Source of the DNA: Puffinus mauretanicus | Lineage: Eukaryota; Chordata; Aves; Procellariiformes; Procellariidae | DNA length: 64,000 bases | Assembly (NCBI GenBank): GCA_023333565.1 | Contig: JAJKFH010000374.1 | Coordinates: forward strand, 62,001 to 126,000 | Direction: 5' to 3' | Part shown: positions 37,554 through 50,502 of the stretch, one piece after another | Position numbering within the stretch: position 1 is the stretch's first letter | Layout: every line of letters begins with the position of its first letter | Program-made: the position numbers and the translations under genes | Notes under the pieces: model-generated | The model's database searches: none | Told to the model about the DNA's origin: nothing | The model's input: the letters and a program-made list of their open reading frames with translations, nothing else

Positions 37554-40500
37554 ACTTTAATGTTGGTATCATATGATGATCATCTCATATGAAAGAATTT
37601 TTTCCATATAAATTACCATCACCATACTACTACTGTATTTTTTTCCAGTTTTGTTCTTCTAGGTGTTTGGAATGTTGATAGTTCCTTTTAGAGCTAAAGT
37701 AAATAAAAGAAATCTGAAAGTGGATTAGTGATGTTAGTACAGTTCTGTACTGATCATTGGGATGTTGGGGATTCCAGGAATTGTAATGCAGTTTGTTTAC
37801 TTGTATTTTATGAAAGCAAAGAAGATGCGGCTCATCATGGTTTTTAATTTACTCCAACTTCAGACAGTTATCTCCTAACACACAGAACTCCAAAGTCTGG
37901 TTGTGAAATGTACTTTAAGGTCTTAAGATTCTGACATGCAGCAATTGACAGAAATCAGAGGTTGACAATGTAAATACAGCTGCTCTCTGGCATTCTCTTC
38001 TTGAATGCTGCTGCTGCTGCAGGAGGTTTGAGTATATGGCTGAGGAACCAGCTTTTGAAGTACGCTCATTTTTAGCCCAGGTCTTTTTTATATACCAACC
38101 AAATTAAGCAAACTGAAAATGGTAGGAATTCTGAAACTACGGTGAGTTGTTCAGCTGTCCCTGCCATCAAGCCAACTTTGCTGCTTTCTGTGGTGGGTAA
38201 GGAGCAGATAGCTAGGATGGTGGTGGGTTCAGCTGCCTTATTTCTTTTGTCCATTAGCATCTGTGAGTTGAAGACCTGGCTTGAATGGTATAGTGATTGT
38301 GAAAGATGTGTGGGACTGGCTTGAAGTTGAGGGCAGCAATGCGTAATTACAGAAAACTTGGAGACAAGCGGTAGAGATCTTCATCCTCATTCTTTTATAT
38401 ATATCCACAAGCTTTAAATTGTGAGCATGGGTGTTTGCTTTTGTTTTAAACTAGAGAACTTGGATTGTGCTATAGTTTGAGGTCCTAAACTTAAACTTTT
38501 AGCTATCTTCCGCCTATCTCTTTAATATTAATTACTTTAAAAAATGCAACAATATTGCTCGAGAATTTTATTTGATAATAGCCCAAACCATTTAAATAGA
38601 ATGTTCTTAAGATCCACATAGCTACTTCTAAAACTGAATAATTAAAAAGTATTGCTTAATCTTTTCAGTAGCCTTTCTGTTAATAATGACCGCTTCCTAA
38701 TACAATTCAAAAAAAATCCTTTTACACTAAAAGTCTGACATCCTGTTTCTGAATTTTCCTGACGTAAAGTAGATTATGTGGGTAGCTGCAGATATTGAAG
38801 AATAGTATAGAGCTGTGGACTAATAGGAACCTTGAGTCCTGAGCTTTTCACCTTCGGACCAGTAAGTTCAGTTACAACTACTAGCAAATGTGGGGTTTGA
38901 ATAGTGGTTTAGAAAGTAAATGCTTTTGCCTAATGGGCGCAACAGGTGGGAGATGGTATTAACTCTGCAAACGTGCTGTCATGTTTTTCTCTTTTGTGAG
39001 TGCTTTTAATATGCCATAATTTTAAATTCTGATAGGTGTAACTGTATCTGTAGAACTTGCCAGTAAAAATAAGCATTGCAATGTAGTATGTCAAAAGAAA
39101 GGTCTGTGCTGAAATGTTTGCAGGTACAACACACTTGGAAATGTTTGCTCTGTTTTGTTGAGGAAGGTGACATTTTGCTACCAAGGAACATACTAGAGCA
39201 ACTCAAGGTTGTAGGCAAATGTATGTTTTGTGTACAGTTTAAGCTGTTAGTGCCTCTCGGTGTTTGGCATTGCCCCTCTACCTAAGGTGGTTCCTCCTCT
39301 TCCCCACAAATTCAACTCATCTTCCCTTCCCATCATAGCCCCTGTGTCCTTTTCAGGCAAAGTCTGCTGAGTTAGCTCAGACAAAAGTTAAGCTGAATGA
39401 CAGGGCCTGTAGCGAACTTCAAAGCACTTGAACTATCAGGATGAGGCACGCAGCAGAGGGATTAATACTTTACAGCATTTCAAATACATCCAGAAAAGGC
39501 TGAACTCTGTTTATACCCAGACTCAGTTATGCTGGCACAAAACTGCTTTTACTGTCACAGTTTATTTTGCTTGACAACAGGTATGAGCAACCAGCAGGGT
39601 TGTCCTGGCAGTACAGTCAACAAAACTTCAAGGTGTAAACAGACACAGAACAACTTGGTCAGCAGAAATGCGTATTCACTGCTGTCCTCTCCCTCCTGCC
39701 CCTTGGAGCTACTGGCAGGTTTGGAAGGATAGCACTGAATTCCTGGGCATAGCTGAGGATTTTAACCTTTTTCATCAGAGTAGCTGGATTTAGATTAGGC
39801 TTACATTTTCAGTTGAAAGTTTAGGGTGAATATTTTTTGTCCAGTACTATGTCAACAAAGGTTCGCTTTTTCCTTTTCTTATTTACTGCATAGAAAGTTT
39901 ATTTTCCAAAGAAGTTACTGAAAACTACTAGCAAGTTGTGCTTCTCTCTGGGGACCTTCAATACTTACCTTGAATAGCTGTCTGCCACTCCTTCAGTTTG
40001 TTCAATCTGACTAGAAAATCCCTTCACAGCTGGTCGCTTTTAGTTTCACAGCCTGTGCCTGCCTCAGGTAACTAGAATCATTTTAAAAAGGAGATTTGCT
40101 AAGAACTGAAAAGTTAGTGCACTTAGTTTTGTTTCTAAGTTGAAGGAGCTGGTGTTTAGCAAGCAAAGAGCTATTAGATCGATGTGTTTAAGAAATACAA
40201 GATTAAATAGAAAAGCAGTTTTGCTTGATGTACCCCACCCTGTGAATTGTGCTTGCTTATGGAAGACAAATATTCTACTTCCTTGATAGGTGGGTGGAGT
40301 TAGGCCAGTGAGAGGAAAGGAATTTAGGATGTGTCTAAGCACACCAGAATGAGGAACTCAATCAATTGGATCTGGAGGTAATTTAACATTTCAACTTCTC
40401 TATCTTACAGCCAGAGGAGCGATCTGGAATTCAGTGTGGTTTGCACAGTGTACTCTGCTAGCAGAAGTGCTGCTCCCAAAGTGAGAAAATACTCAGTGTT

Positions 40501-43500
40501 AACACTTCAAGGAAGATAAAATGATCTTTTAATTGTATAGGAGAAAAAGCTTTCTGGCCGCAGTGTGATAAATGTTGGCCATACTGGTTTGACACCATTA
40601 TGTATTGTTTTAAAATCTTTGTGCACAATTCAGATTGTACAAAGCCAATATACTTCATCTCCTAGTAGAATACTCAGTGTGAAACAACTAAACACACACA
40701 GTTGTACTACTCAGTCCAATTTTAGACTGAAGTATTACTCCAGGGCAAATATTCCAATTTTTAGATCCCCATTTACTTGCTGCATTTGAGTATTAGCTTT
40801 AGTACTCAAGGGGTGCATTTGTAATGCCAGCATTAATTGTTTAATGATTGATCATTTAGTTTGTAGCATGAGTAGGGGAAGAATCTGTCATCTTAACTGC
40901 AGTATTTTATGGCTTAGCTGCTCTAGCTGACAGCCTTGCTGCCCCTTTGTGGTAGTAAATATGGCAAAAATGAAGTTGTCATCTCCTCAGTGGCTATAGT
41001 TCAGAATTTGACAAATTAATTTAAATCTTTCTGGTTTAAACTAATGCCTCAAAGCCTGTATAACAGGGCTCTGAAGCACATGGGAGTTGGTTATACTTCT
41101 TTCACACAGAAAATAATAGATGAGGAAAAGAATGGTAAACTAGGAGGTCCTGAAATTGGGATTCTCTTTCTACATTAGTCATCTAGGCAGTGAAAATATG
41201 TTGAATGAATAAAATATATTAATGATTGACTTTCTGTAAAAGAGGCAATGGCCTACATTTTGGTGCTTATTATTTACTTAATTATTAATTCAGCTATGGA
41301 ATAAAGCTGAAATATATTTAAATATATGCTGTGATCTATGTCTGCATTTTTAGATGTAGAATTTGTTGCTCTTCATGGAGTGAATCTCACATCTCTGCAG
41401 ACAAACTGTCTCAGTTCTCCAGTAATTCTCCTCACTGTAATTCTCAGCGTAATTGTCCTGAACTGCAGTTTCAAGCTGGGTTAGATGGAGTAGCAGTAAT
41501 GTGCTCTTAAAATGGAAAAGGACGGCTATACATAGTGATAGCAAATGTTATGCGAGTCTGTCTTGATTGCCATTCTTGCTTTACTGCCTTACTGCAGTAC
41601 TGGTACAGTTCTACCCTAGAAGAGACTTGAGGTTCTTTTGTTCATTGTAGTGTACTTGGGGTAGTTAGGCCACAAGAGTTTTTGAAAAAGCACTATTTAA
41701 ACAGTCAAGAACTCATGAATAGAGGACTTACTCTTTAAACATTGTTGGGTTTGGGTTTTTGGGTTTTTTTTTTGGTTGTCCTGTATATGGAGCATTTATT
41801 CTCCATCTTTACCTTGTAATGAACAGTTACACAACAGAAAGATCTCTGATGTCTTTGGCTTTTGAGTGTGATTTTGAATGTGATTGATTATTATGCACTG
41901 CTGTTGAGATTTTAATTTTGTTCGAGAAAGCTAAAATGTTGAACTAGCAAGTTAAATAAAAGTTCATTTTTGATGATGCATTTGGCTACATTTTAGGCTA
42001 ATTCTAGAATTTCATGTTGAATTTCTAGTTTCAGCCTCAGTGAAATAATGCTGTATATTGAGAGATGCTGTATATCATCAAGATGAAGATGAAAAAAGCA
42101 GAGCTAAAAGCAAGTCTTGTAGTAAGATATTAAAACAAAAGCTCGTCAGTTGTTTGTTCTACCCTTGTGTTGTACTGTAATTAAATCCAGGTAATTAAAT
42201 CACTGAAAAAGTGTGCTGCTTTCTTTTCAAGATTTTCTGTGCATTTCTGAGCCCATCCTTTGTCTTCTCTGAGATCCTTCAGAAGTGTCTCATCCTATAC
42301 CACAACTGCATATGGCTTGGGAAACAAAACACTTCATGACTTTCTCGCTTGTCAGGCTAAGTAAGGAGTTATCTTCAGCCTATCTCTTGGAAGATGTTAG
42401 AGTAGTAATCATTAAGCAGAATGTTTTTGTTGTTGTTGTTACTTGTTTTTATTTCTTTGAGGAAAACAGTCTACCTACTTTTCATAGGTAAAGTTAAAAT
42501 CTGTCCTTCTGGAGCATATCAATTTTGTAACTTCCTAGCATCAGCTAGGATTCATATATTATATATGCATAAGTTTAATTTATTATAATCTGGGAACTCT
42601 ATGGAAGAATTTTTCTATTTCATTAATCAGGAAATACTAGGAATTTGTTACAGGGGGAAAATTGTAGTGCTATCTAACTCCATGAAAGTAAAATGTAGAC
42701 TGTGATTTAGCAAGTTGTGGTATTCTTCTGAGTCATTGACCTAGAAAGCATGGAACTTAAATGGAATGAGATTTTTATATACCACAGGTCAAAGCAGAGG
42801 AGGTTATTTTGTTCAGTTTACAAAACTGAATATTAACTTGAAATACGATAAATATTAAATTTGTAAAATTAATACATAATTCCTTGTAAAACGTGGAAAC
42901 AAAAATCTGTAATTTTTTTAAACTTCCTTAATGCAGTTTCTAAAAAAGATGGACTGTACTGGAGAAGATTGAGTGTACTGATGAACTGCAGGTTTGACTC
43001 TGTTCTAAAGTCTCCATAAATTTTGTGGAAGCAGCATGGTAGGATGTCTGCAGTTAACTGAGTTTGTTAATGGGGTATGAATGAGAGAGGGTGCAAACTG
43101 TCATAAGAACATAGATTACTAGAGGAGGAAATGTGGGCTGGGATTTCTTTTTCTATCTGAGAAGGTGTTATGATACTGGAGAGTAAGTTTCTTGAACAGA
43201 AATATTCAAGGTATTTTGTAAAACATTGTATTTTAAGAAAGAGGGAAAACTACCACTTAAACCATACATATACAGAGCTGTGATCTGAATTAAGGATTTG
43301 ATAATTCTTTAACAGTCCTCAAAAGCTGAGATCTTTTGAATGTTCGTGAGCTATCCCCTCTGCTCTACATTGGACTAGTTGTTATTATGAGGCACAAAAG
43401 GGCTGGGACTTTATTTTGATCTGAAGTGTGAATTATAAAAGCAAGTGTAATTAGGTCAGTATATGCTGCCCTTTTTGCTGGCATTACTGGTCTAAGCACC

Positions 43501-46314
43501 TCCTCATGTAAGTTGCATCAGCTCTCAAGACTGGTTTGCAGTGACTAAACAAAGGCTTGAGCCGGTACAACTAAAGAGGTGGTGGTGCAACTCAGCAATG
43601 AGCATTGGGGAAGGGAAAGATTGATAGTTACTCTTTAAGCTGGCACTGCTGCTGAAGTTTGTTGGTTTGCGCTAGAAAGCGGGAAGAACAAATGGTGCTG
43701 GTTTCACAGAAGGCACTGTATTACGTAGCTGCTGTGTAAAAGGCATTGGTTTGGGAATTGGAGAACCCACCAAGGGTACTGCATTTAATAGTATATTAAA
43801 TACCAGCATACTACCATAAATACTAGTTATCATATACATGTGGTTTTTTCAGGGCTTGTGCTTGATTTTGTTTTCTAAAGATAACTTTTAGTAATGATAC
43901 AAAAGTGATGAAGGGATAGACCTTTAAGATAATTTGAACTAGTGAAAACTAGTATGGAAATAACATTTGAATTTGTGACATGAAATGGACCAGTGCTGTG
44001 GGTTGCTGACCAGCTGCTGCATAAAGACAGGATGACTGAATCCTTTTTGCTAAGTCTTGAAGTCAGTGCCTTTCTACCTAGACATCAGCTCATTAACACG
44101 TTGCTGGTTTTACTTACTTCTTTACTAGATGCAGGAAAAGGAGAGTATTTTAAACCTGTTTGTAAAGACTTCAAGAGCATCACTTTTTTAAAATTTACAT
44201 AATGAAATTCAGTAGCATACAGTTAAATGGACATCAATTTGATAATATTAAATTTAATGTGTATTTTCTATGGCCATTTGTTTACTTTTTTTTTTCAGTT
44301 TGAATTTTGAGAGTCTGCTGGTGTTTTGTAAGTTTTGTGTTGCCGATGCTCTATTGCACTTCCTTTCCTGTGGTTACTCTCTTGCATTTCCCTGTGCTAT
44401 CTCGTCTGTGCCCCATCTGCAGATTCTGCAGAAGTGTTTATACAAGGGGCAGTGATTAATAAAAAAGTTGGAGGCATGAAAGGCAGATATTATGCATAGG
44501 AAAGAAAAGGGTGGGGAAAAACAAATAAGCACAAGCATGTTTGTTTCTCCTTGCTTGTGACTCACTTTTTCATAACAGAAGGATTTTTCAAGTGGAACAG
44601 AAGCCTAATTGAAAACAAACAGGAAGTAAAAAAATAATTATCTCTGCACTGAACCATGAGAGGGTTCAGTACTTTCAGATTAGTAAATTAACAATTAATT
44701 TGATTGGCTTTTAAACTTACAACTGTTACAAAAGCTGTATTATATACTATTATATTATTATATAGTAAAATATAGTATTTCATAATATATAGAGTATTAT
44801 TTAGGGTAGGGTGGGTCTGATTGTTAATGCAGTGAATGCAGCCATAATTTCTTGATCTATCCATAATTTGTGTTTACCCTCCATCTTTATTAACATATGA
44901 CTATTTGATTATTATTTTCTTTTTCTACAATTTAAGATCAAAGGCATATCTGTTGGAAAAAAATCTTTAATGTGCTGCCTTTCATTCTGTCATTAGGTAC
45001 ACCTAGCTGAGCTTTCCTGTGCTGGCATTCCCCTTAATTACTGTATTGAGTCCCATCTTCTGGACCCAGTGGCACTTAAGCTCTCAGGTTAGGGGCACTG
45101 CTTTGTGCTACTTGGGATAAGCATGTAAGATACACATGCTTGGCGTCACTTTCCAATACAAGATCTGAAGAGCTGTAGTGCTGTCTCTCACTCCATTTTA
45201 AACCCACCTTTTCCCTTGACACTGTTATTTTGAGCTATATATCACTTTTTTTGAGGAGTGTGATAGTAGAGGCAAATAAAAGCATGGAAAAGTTTGCATG
45301 GAATCCTGAAAAAAATCGTCAGTTGCTTTTATAGGAAAAACATGGGAATACATTCATTTCTCTGAAGGCGACATCTCTCCCCCAGCCTTATGCTTGCTTT
45401 GGGACTTGATGAGATTCCTTACGAGTGCAGGAAGGCAGGGTTTTCTACCATCCCATCAGGCTCCTGTAATAACTATTGTCATCTTGAACTACTGAAAGTG
45501 ACTCATTTCAGTAGTTACACCTGCCTAGTTAGTAACATTCCAGTCCCCTCTTTCATGCTCTCTGCTGATCAGGTCTCAGCCAGAGACTCTGGTCTTCTGC
45601 CAGGTGACTCACTTGTAACCTCTTCTCAGATGCAGCAGTTTTGACTAGAAGTCTTGTGTCATAAGCAGTTTCAGATTCAATAAGTTGCTATTAGAATTTA
45701 ATTAACTCTACAAATGGATATTTACAAAGGTACTTGATGATGCAGCAATCGTGAGATTAACTTAATGCTGTGAATTAGTATCGCTGAGAAGTAAAAGCAT
45801 GCTAATTTTTTTTTCCTTAGTTTCACCACAATCTTACATTATAATTCCTGAATTCTGTCTTCTGCCAAAGCTTGTCCTTGTGCCTCAGTGCTAGTCTTCC
45901 CTACAGCGTGTTTCTGTCATGGAAAACTCGTAGCTTATAAATGTATGAGCAGTTAGAATTTTTGTGTGTTGACCAACATAATTTCTTACCTATGTGTGGC
46001 AAAAGGTGTTGTTGCTAACAACGTCTGATCCTTTCCATGCAGGCAGTACAGTTCGTAGCAGTTATTTGCATAGTCTATGTGCTAAAATTCCATCATGTGT
46101 TAAACAACTAAAAATCAAATACAAATATTTCTTGATAATATGAAGGTGTTGTATTCTGAGGAGGGTGTTTTGAGTATGATACATTTGTCCTCTTCTACAT
46201 TGGCAGGTCAAGCAATATTTTATAGCAAATAAAATTTTACTGGAGCTTATGTTTCATCACACTTGTTTTGTTTTTTACCAGATAGTTTACTGTTCTTTTT
46301 GTTTGTTTTTACAG

Positions 46315-46462
46315 TTCTATCTTCAAGACACTAAAAGTAGTAATGGTACCTTTATTAATAGTCAGAGACTGAGTAGAGGATCTGAGGAAAGCCCACCATG
46401 TGAAATTATGTCAGGTGACATCATCCAGTTTGGTGTAGATGTGACGGAGAACACGCGGAAAG
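46315..46462 (+). CDS. SLMAP: SLMAP coding exon 2 (residues 67-115, FHA second half)
   Basis: A T-rich acceptor ending ACAG precedes [15 protein letters not shown], and the donor GTAAGG follows. The SSNGTFIN block (residues 74-81) is the second signature of FHA domains and contributes to the phosphopeptide-binding face together with Arg32 and SRNH of the previous exon. The exon continues through [11 protein letters not shown] and [11 protein letters not shown], closing the FHA fold. It has 148 nt, entering in phase 0 and leaving in phase 1. The mammalian protein, as I recall it, differs only by Leu for Met at the position before SGD. Confidence 0.95.
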
Positions 46463-47423
46463 GTAAGGGTATGGATCTTTTTTTTTTTTTAAAAAAGTCT
46501 ATTTATTTAGAACATCTTATTACAATCCAATCTTTAAGAGTAAATGGTATTCCTGTTGTAAGAAAATAGTTGTTGTTGGTGGTTTTTTTTTTGTTACCTC
46601 TTCCCTCCTTTGTGCTGGCAGTGAGTCCTGTGGCCACGCGGTAAACTGCATCAAGAAACTGATCTGCTGAAAACACTGACTCTATCCACCCCCCCCGCCA
46701 ACTAGATTTTAACTGGGTTGCTTCCACCTTCTGTGGCTGTATGGGTGCTAGTGTGTGTAGTGGAAATGCAGATCCAGAAAAGGAGGCTCAGCTGGGACCA
46801 CATGTTTAGCTATTGCCTCACTTAAATTGACTTAAAGCAATTTTAAAAGTGCAGCATGGGCATGTGTGCATAGTGCTGCGTGGGGTTTTTTGTGGTTTTT
46901 TTTTTTAAATGTTACTTTTGTAACTACCTTTTTGTCAAGCCTATGAACCCTAAAGTTTCATCATAATAATAATCATCATAATGTGGCAGAAGTATGAAAC
47001 TGCATTTCTTGGTAAAATACTCGGCATAAGTTTGAAACAGGCTAATTCAATTCTTTGTCAAGATACCTACTTTTTCTTTCTGTGACTGCTAATGATTTTG
47101 GTTTCTGCAGGTACTTTAAAATGAGGATAGAAAAACATTGCTAGCTGAAAAACGAGGTGATGGGATTTTTGTTTGGTTTGGTTTTCTTGCTGTCCTCTTC
47201 CCAGTATGCATGCTCAAGAGATCTTGTATTATGGTAATAGCTATATATCTGTGTTAATAAAAATGCATCCTCTGTCTCTTTTCTTTTGCATTTATGTACA
47301 GTGTTTCAGGAGTCATTTCTTTCTCTTTCTGAAGACTGGTCTCTGTGAATTATTAGATTGTAATCAATATTGTCAAGACTTTTTAAAGTTACCTAATGGG
47401 TCTGTTACTTTCTGTAAGCATTG

Positions 47424-47895
47424 AATCATAGAATCATAGAATCATTAAGGTTGGAAAAGACCTCTAAGATCATCGAGTCCAACCGTCAACCAAACACCAC
47501 CATGCCACTACACCATGTCCCTAAGTGCCTCATCTACATGTCTTTTAAATACTTCCAGGGATGGGGACTCAACCACTTCCCTGGACAGCCTGTTCCAAGG
47601 CCTCACCACTCCGTCAGTAAAGAAATTTCTCCTAATGTCCAGCCTAAACCTCCCTTGGCGCAACTTGAGGCCATTTCCTCTCCCTATGGCTGGTTACTTG
47701 GGAGACTAACCCCCACCTAGCTACAACCTCCTTTCAGGTAGTTGTAGAGCGCGATGAGGTGTCCCCTCAGCCTCCTCTTCTCCAGACTAAACAACCCCAG
47801 TTCCCTCAGCCGCTCCTCATAAGACTTGTTCTCCAGGCCCTTCACCAGCTTCGTTGCCCTTCTCTGGATACGCTCCAACAGTTCTGGCCGTGTTC
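47424..47895 (-). mobile_element. CR1 LINE, 5'-truncated, minus strand
   Basis: The plus strand begins with three AATCATAG-type units, the reverse complement of the CR1 3' terminal repeat ATTCTATG. It then follows the CR1 3' UTR and the end of ORF2. On the minus strand the reading frame [36 protein letters not shown] and YNYLKGGCS is the CR1 ORF2 C-terminus and is still open. The 5' end is truncated near 47895. It is fairly well preserved, so relatively younger than the other two CR1 pieces here. Confidence 0.95.
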
Positions 47896-48077
47896 TGAAG
47901 AATCCTAATCCAGTAACACACAGATTTGTCAATAAAATGGCAGAACTGCCATCACTGCTCTTCCACTTTACTACTTTTCTGAACAAGACCTTCATAGAGC
48001 TTATCCTTAAAGAGCAGTATATTAGGAAAAATGAAATGAAAGAATAATATTAAATTTAAATGCTTATGGTAAAGTTC

Positions 48078-48190
48078 TTTTAAAAAAATCCAAACAAACA
48101 AAAAAATCTCCAAACAAACAAACAAAAATCCCCCCTCACAAACCAAACCGAAACAAATCCCCTAAAACCCAACAAACCAACCCATAGTAC
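48078..48190. repeat. A/C-rich low-complexity tract (CAAA-like)
   Basis: Repeated AAAC, AAATCC and CAAACAAA words lie just after the CR1 insertion. No coding or RNA signal. Confidence 0.75.
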
Positions 48191-50207
48191 AACAATAGAA
48201 TTTTTAAAGGGCATGAAGTGAACAAAACAAAAATACAAAGCCTGCTCCATCTGTTACTCACAAATTCTATCTGTCTTTAGCCAGGTAGGTTATCGTTCTC
48301 AAAGTCTGAAGTTAAAGAGGAAGGTTAATGAGTACATCTCTAAAGAAAATACTGTTAAGCAATGGAGGTGGTTAAGTATTTTGTCATGGATAGCTTCTGG
48401 AGCTATAGTATTTTTGAGTCATTCATGGTATTGACGGTCACATTACATTGTTTCGCTTTTTTCAAAAATGATGTTGTGAAGATTTAACTCCCGGATGTCT
48501 AGTTGGAATTGTCTGGGAGTTACTTAAAATGTTATTTCACTGAAGTGATTGCAAATATTTATGAATACTAGCAGTATACACAGGATAAATCAAAGGAATA
48601 AATTGCATCTAATGAACCTGGAACTATTAATTTGACGAGATGCTGTCCTTGCTAAAAGAAGCTGAATTTCTTCATGTGTATTTAGACCTAAAACAATTTT
48701 TAAGATTTAGTTGGAAGAAAAACTGGAGTTCACTTGTTCTTATCAGCAATTATTTGCAATTAGTTTATGTGAAAGTTTGTGGAAGGTTCATCGTAAGCAA
48801 GTTCTTGCCAGGAATTCTTGCCAGTAGTAGTTCTTCCCAATGGTTTTATGTTAGTTTTACAGAACACAATCCCAGCGACCTGGCATTTGTGTAATGAGTG
48901 ATCAGGTTGTGCAGCCTTCCTTTTCCTCTTCTCTGGCTTTGAATATAGGAACTGTACTCATGTTACTCATGAATGTGTTCAGCTAGCTAATGAGGAAGAG
49001 CATACAAGTTTGCTTTCCTCCTTCATGCTTTCCCAAGCAATGAATGGAGATTGTATCATCATGCTGGGGCATGAAACAGCTGTGTCACAGTTAAAATGTT
49101 TACCCATTAATGCAATTGGCATGCATATAAATACATTTTTTTCACCAGTTCATTTCAGTAATCTTAGATGTTACTGTTAACCTAATCTAGTAATGAAACA
49201 GACATGAAAGTAGTTTTTAAATTAGTGATACCCTTTAGAACCATTTTGCATTCTGGTATTTACATAACGCCTTACTTGAACAAGACATTTCAGCATTTTG
49301 CTGTGTGTAATTACAAAGTAATGACAGGATAGGCAGAGTTCACTTGCCTATGTAAATTCTGAATTGTGTAGATATTGCTAGAATACATTTATTTTTATTT
49401 TATTGTTCCGGCTGTGTCTTAATAAGACATTTCCTTGCAAATATGATCTTGATTTGGTTCATTAAAATAGTGGCACATTCAGTATGTGATTTTTCAGGAT
49501 ATCTTCTATGAGCACCGATTCCTCTGCTTTCTGCTGCTGAGCTGAAGTCATTAACAGGCCTGAGAGAAATGTTTCCAACCCTCCCGCTTCCTTATTTGTC
49601 CACTTGTTATATTAGTACGGAGCACAGGCCTGCTCATTTCCCTCTTGTTAATACAGTACTTACCTATTAATCATCTTACCGTGCTTTTCTCTGTGTTAGT
49701 GTGGTTTATATTCTTCTATCACTTCTGAAATTTCCCAGTCAGTGCCAGAGCATTCCAAGGGTTAACTGGTGGTGACTTCCCCACACGGAAGGGAGCAGCA
49801 GGCTTTCAAGAAGGATCAAATAATACCAGATGATTTAGTTCAAATACAGTTTATGCACTTTCTTCTAGTCAAGTTGGACTCTTCAATACATCTTTTCTCC
49901 CACGTGGTGTGCGAAAAACCCTGTGCAGAGGAGGAAACCCAGTGCGTGCTGCTTGTCAAATACATAGAGCTCTCAAAGGGGAGTAAGAGAGGCAGTTTCT
50001 TAGTCCTATTTTGATTATTGCCACGGCTGCTGTTATCACATGAACAAGTGAAAATAAAAATGAGAGGGTCATTTGCAAATGTCTCTCTATGAAGCAAAAA
50101 TTATTTCTGTATTCCCGTTCTTACACTCCTTTGCAGCATAAACCCCTCACAGGGCTCAGAGCAGCTCTCGGTGGTTTTTTGGAGTTGTGTGGCGAAGCGT
50201 GTGACAG

Positions 50208-50502
50208 TTGCGTGTTTCAACACGGTGCGGCAAGTTCGTGACTGAAGCTTCGCAGAGCAAATCGAGCAGGAACAGGGTTTCCGCTCGGCCTGCGGGTGGC
50301 CCTGGTCGGGGCTCGGGCCGCGGGCAGCCGGGGCCCCGGGCCCCCGCAGGCGGCTGCCGGCCTGGGGCGCCCTCTGGCGGCGCCGGCCTGGCGCCGCAGC
50401 CTCGCTCGCTGCCCGAGCGTCGGTCGGTGCGGCGGGGCAGGGGACGGCGGGGCAGGGCCGGCCCCGCAGCGCTGCCTGACCCCCTTGCCCGCTGCCCGGG
50501 AG
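50208..50502 (+). promoter_or_regulatory. SLMAP: intragenic CpG island with candidate alternative first exon
   Basis: About 300 bp of very GC- and CpG-rich sequence stand alone in an AT-rich intron. The GC block ends with CCCGGGAG followed by a consensus donor GTGAGT at 50503. The next acceptor downstream in the gene is that of coding exon 3 at 52614. This is the arrangement of an internal promoter with a short first exon. No ATG occurs in the matching frame of the island. The first in-frame ATG after splicing would be 52664-52666 in exon 3, giving a product without the FHA domain. Short SLMAP isoforms lacking the FHA domain are known in mammals; whether they use this island in birds is inference. 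Confidence 0.6.
50367..50380 (-). promoter_or_regulatory. CTCF-like motif in the internal CpG island
   Basis: The minus strand reads CCGCCAGAGGGCGC, 13 of 14 positions of the core CCASYAGRKGGCRS. Motif evidence only. Confidence 0.4.

Larger units (their letters stand above)
11821..46314 (+). other. SLMAP: SLMAP intron splitting the FHA domain (34.5 kb)
   Basis: The largest intron runs from GTAAGA to a T-rich acceptor ending ACAG. It divides the FHA domain between Lys66 and Phe67. I see no exon, tRNA or clear second gene inside. It carries a CR1 fragment on the plus strand (15838-16550), an old minus-strand CR1 piece (about 20517-20605), TG/TA, poly-C, poly-A and A/G simple repeats, and short tandem duplications at 20854 and 37522. 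A CTCF-like motif lies at 31009-31022. Remaining sequence is AT-rich and anonymous; regulatory elements may be present but cannot be identified by eye. Confidence 0.8.

Noticed and set aside
39370..39420. GAGTTAGCTCAGA resembling a tRNA D-arm/A-box
   Set aside because: No matching B-box, anticodon stem or acceptor stem could be laid out around it.
47717..47995. 92-codon minus-strand frame with clear protein similarity
   Set aside because: Not a host gene: it is the C-terminal end of CR1 ORF2 and is covered by the CR1 feature. The upstream 30 or so codons are intron sequence.
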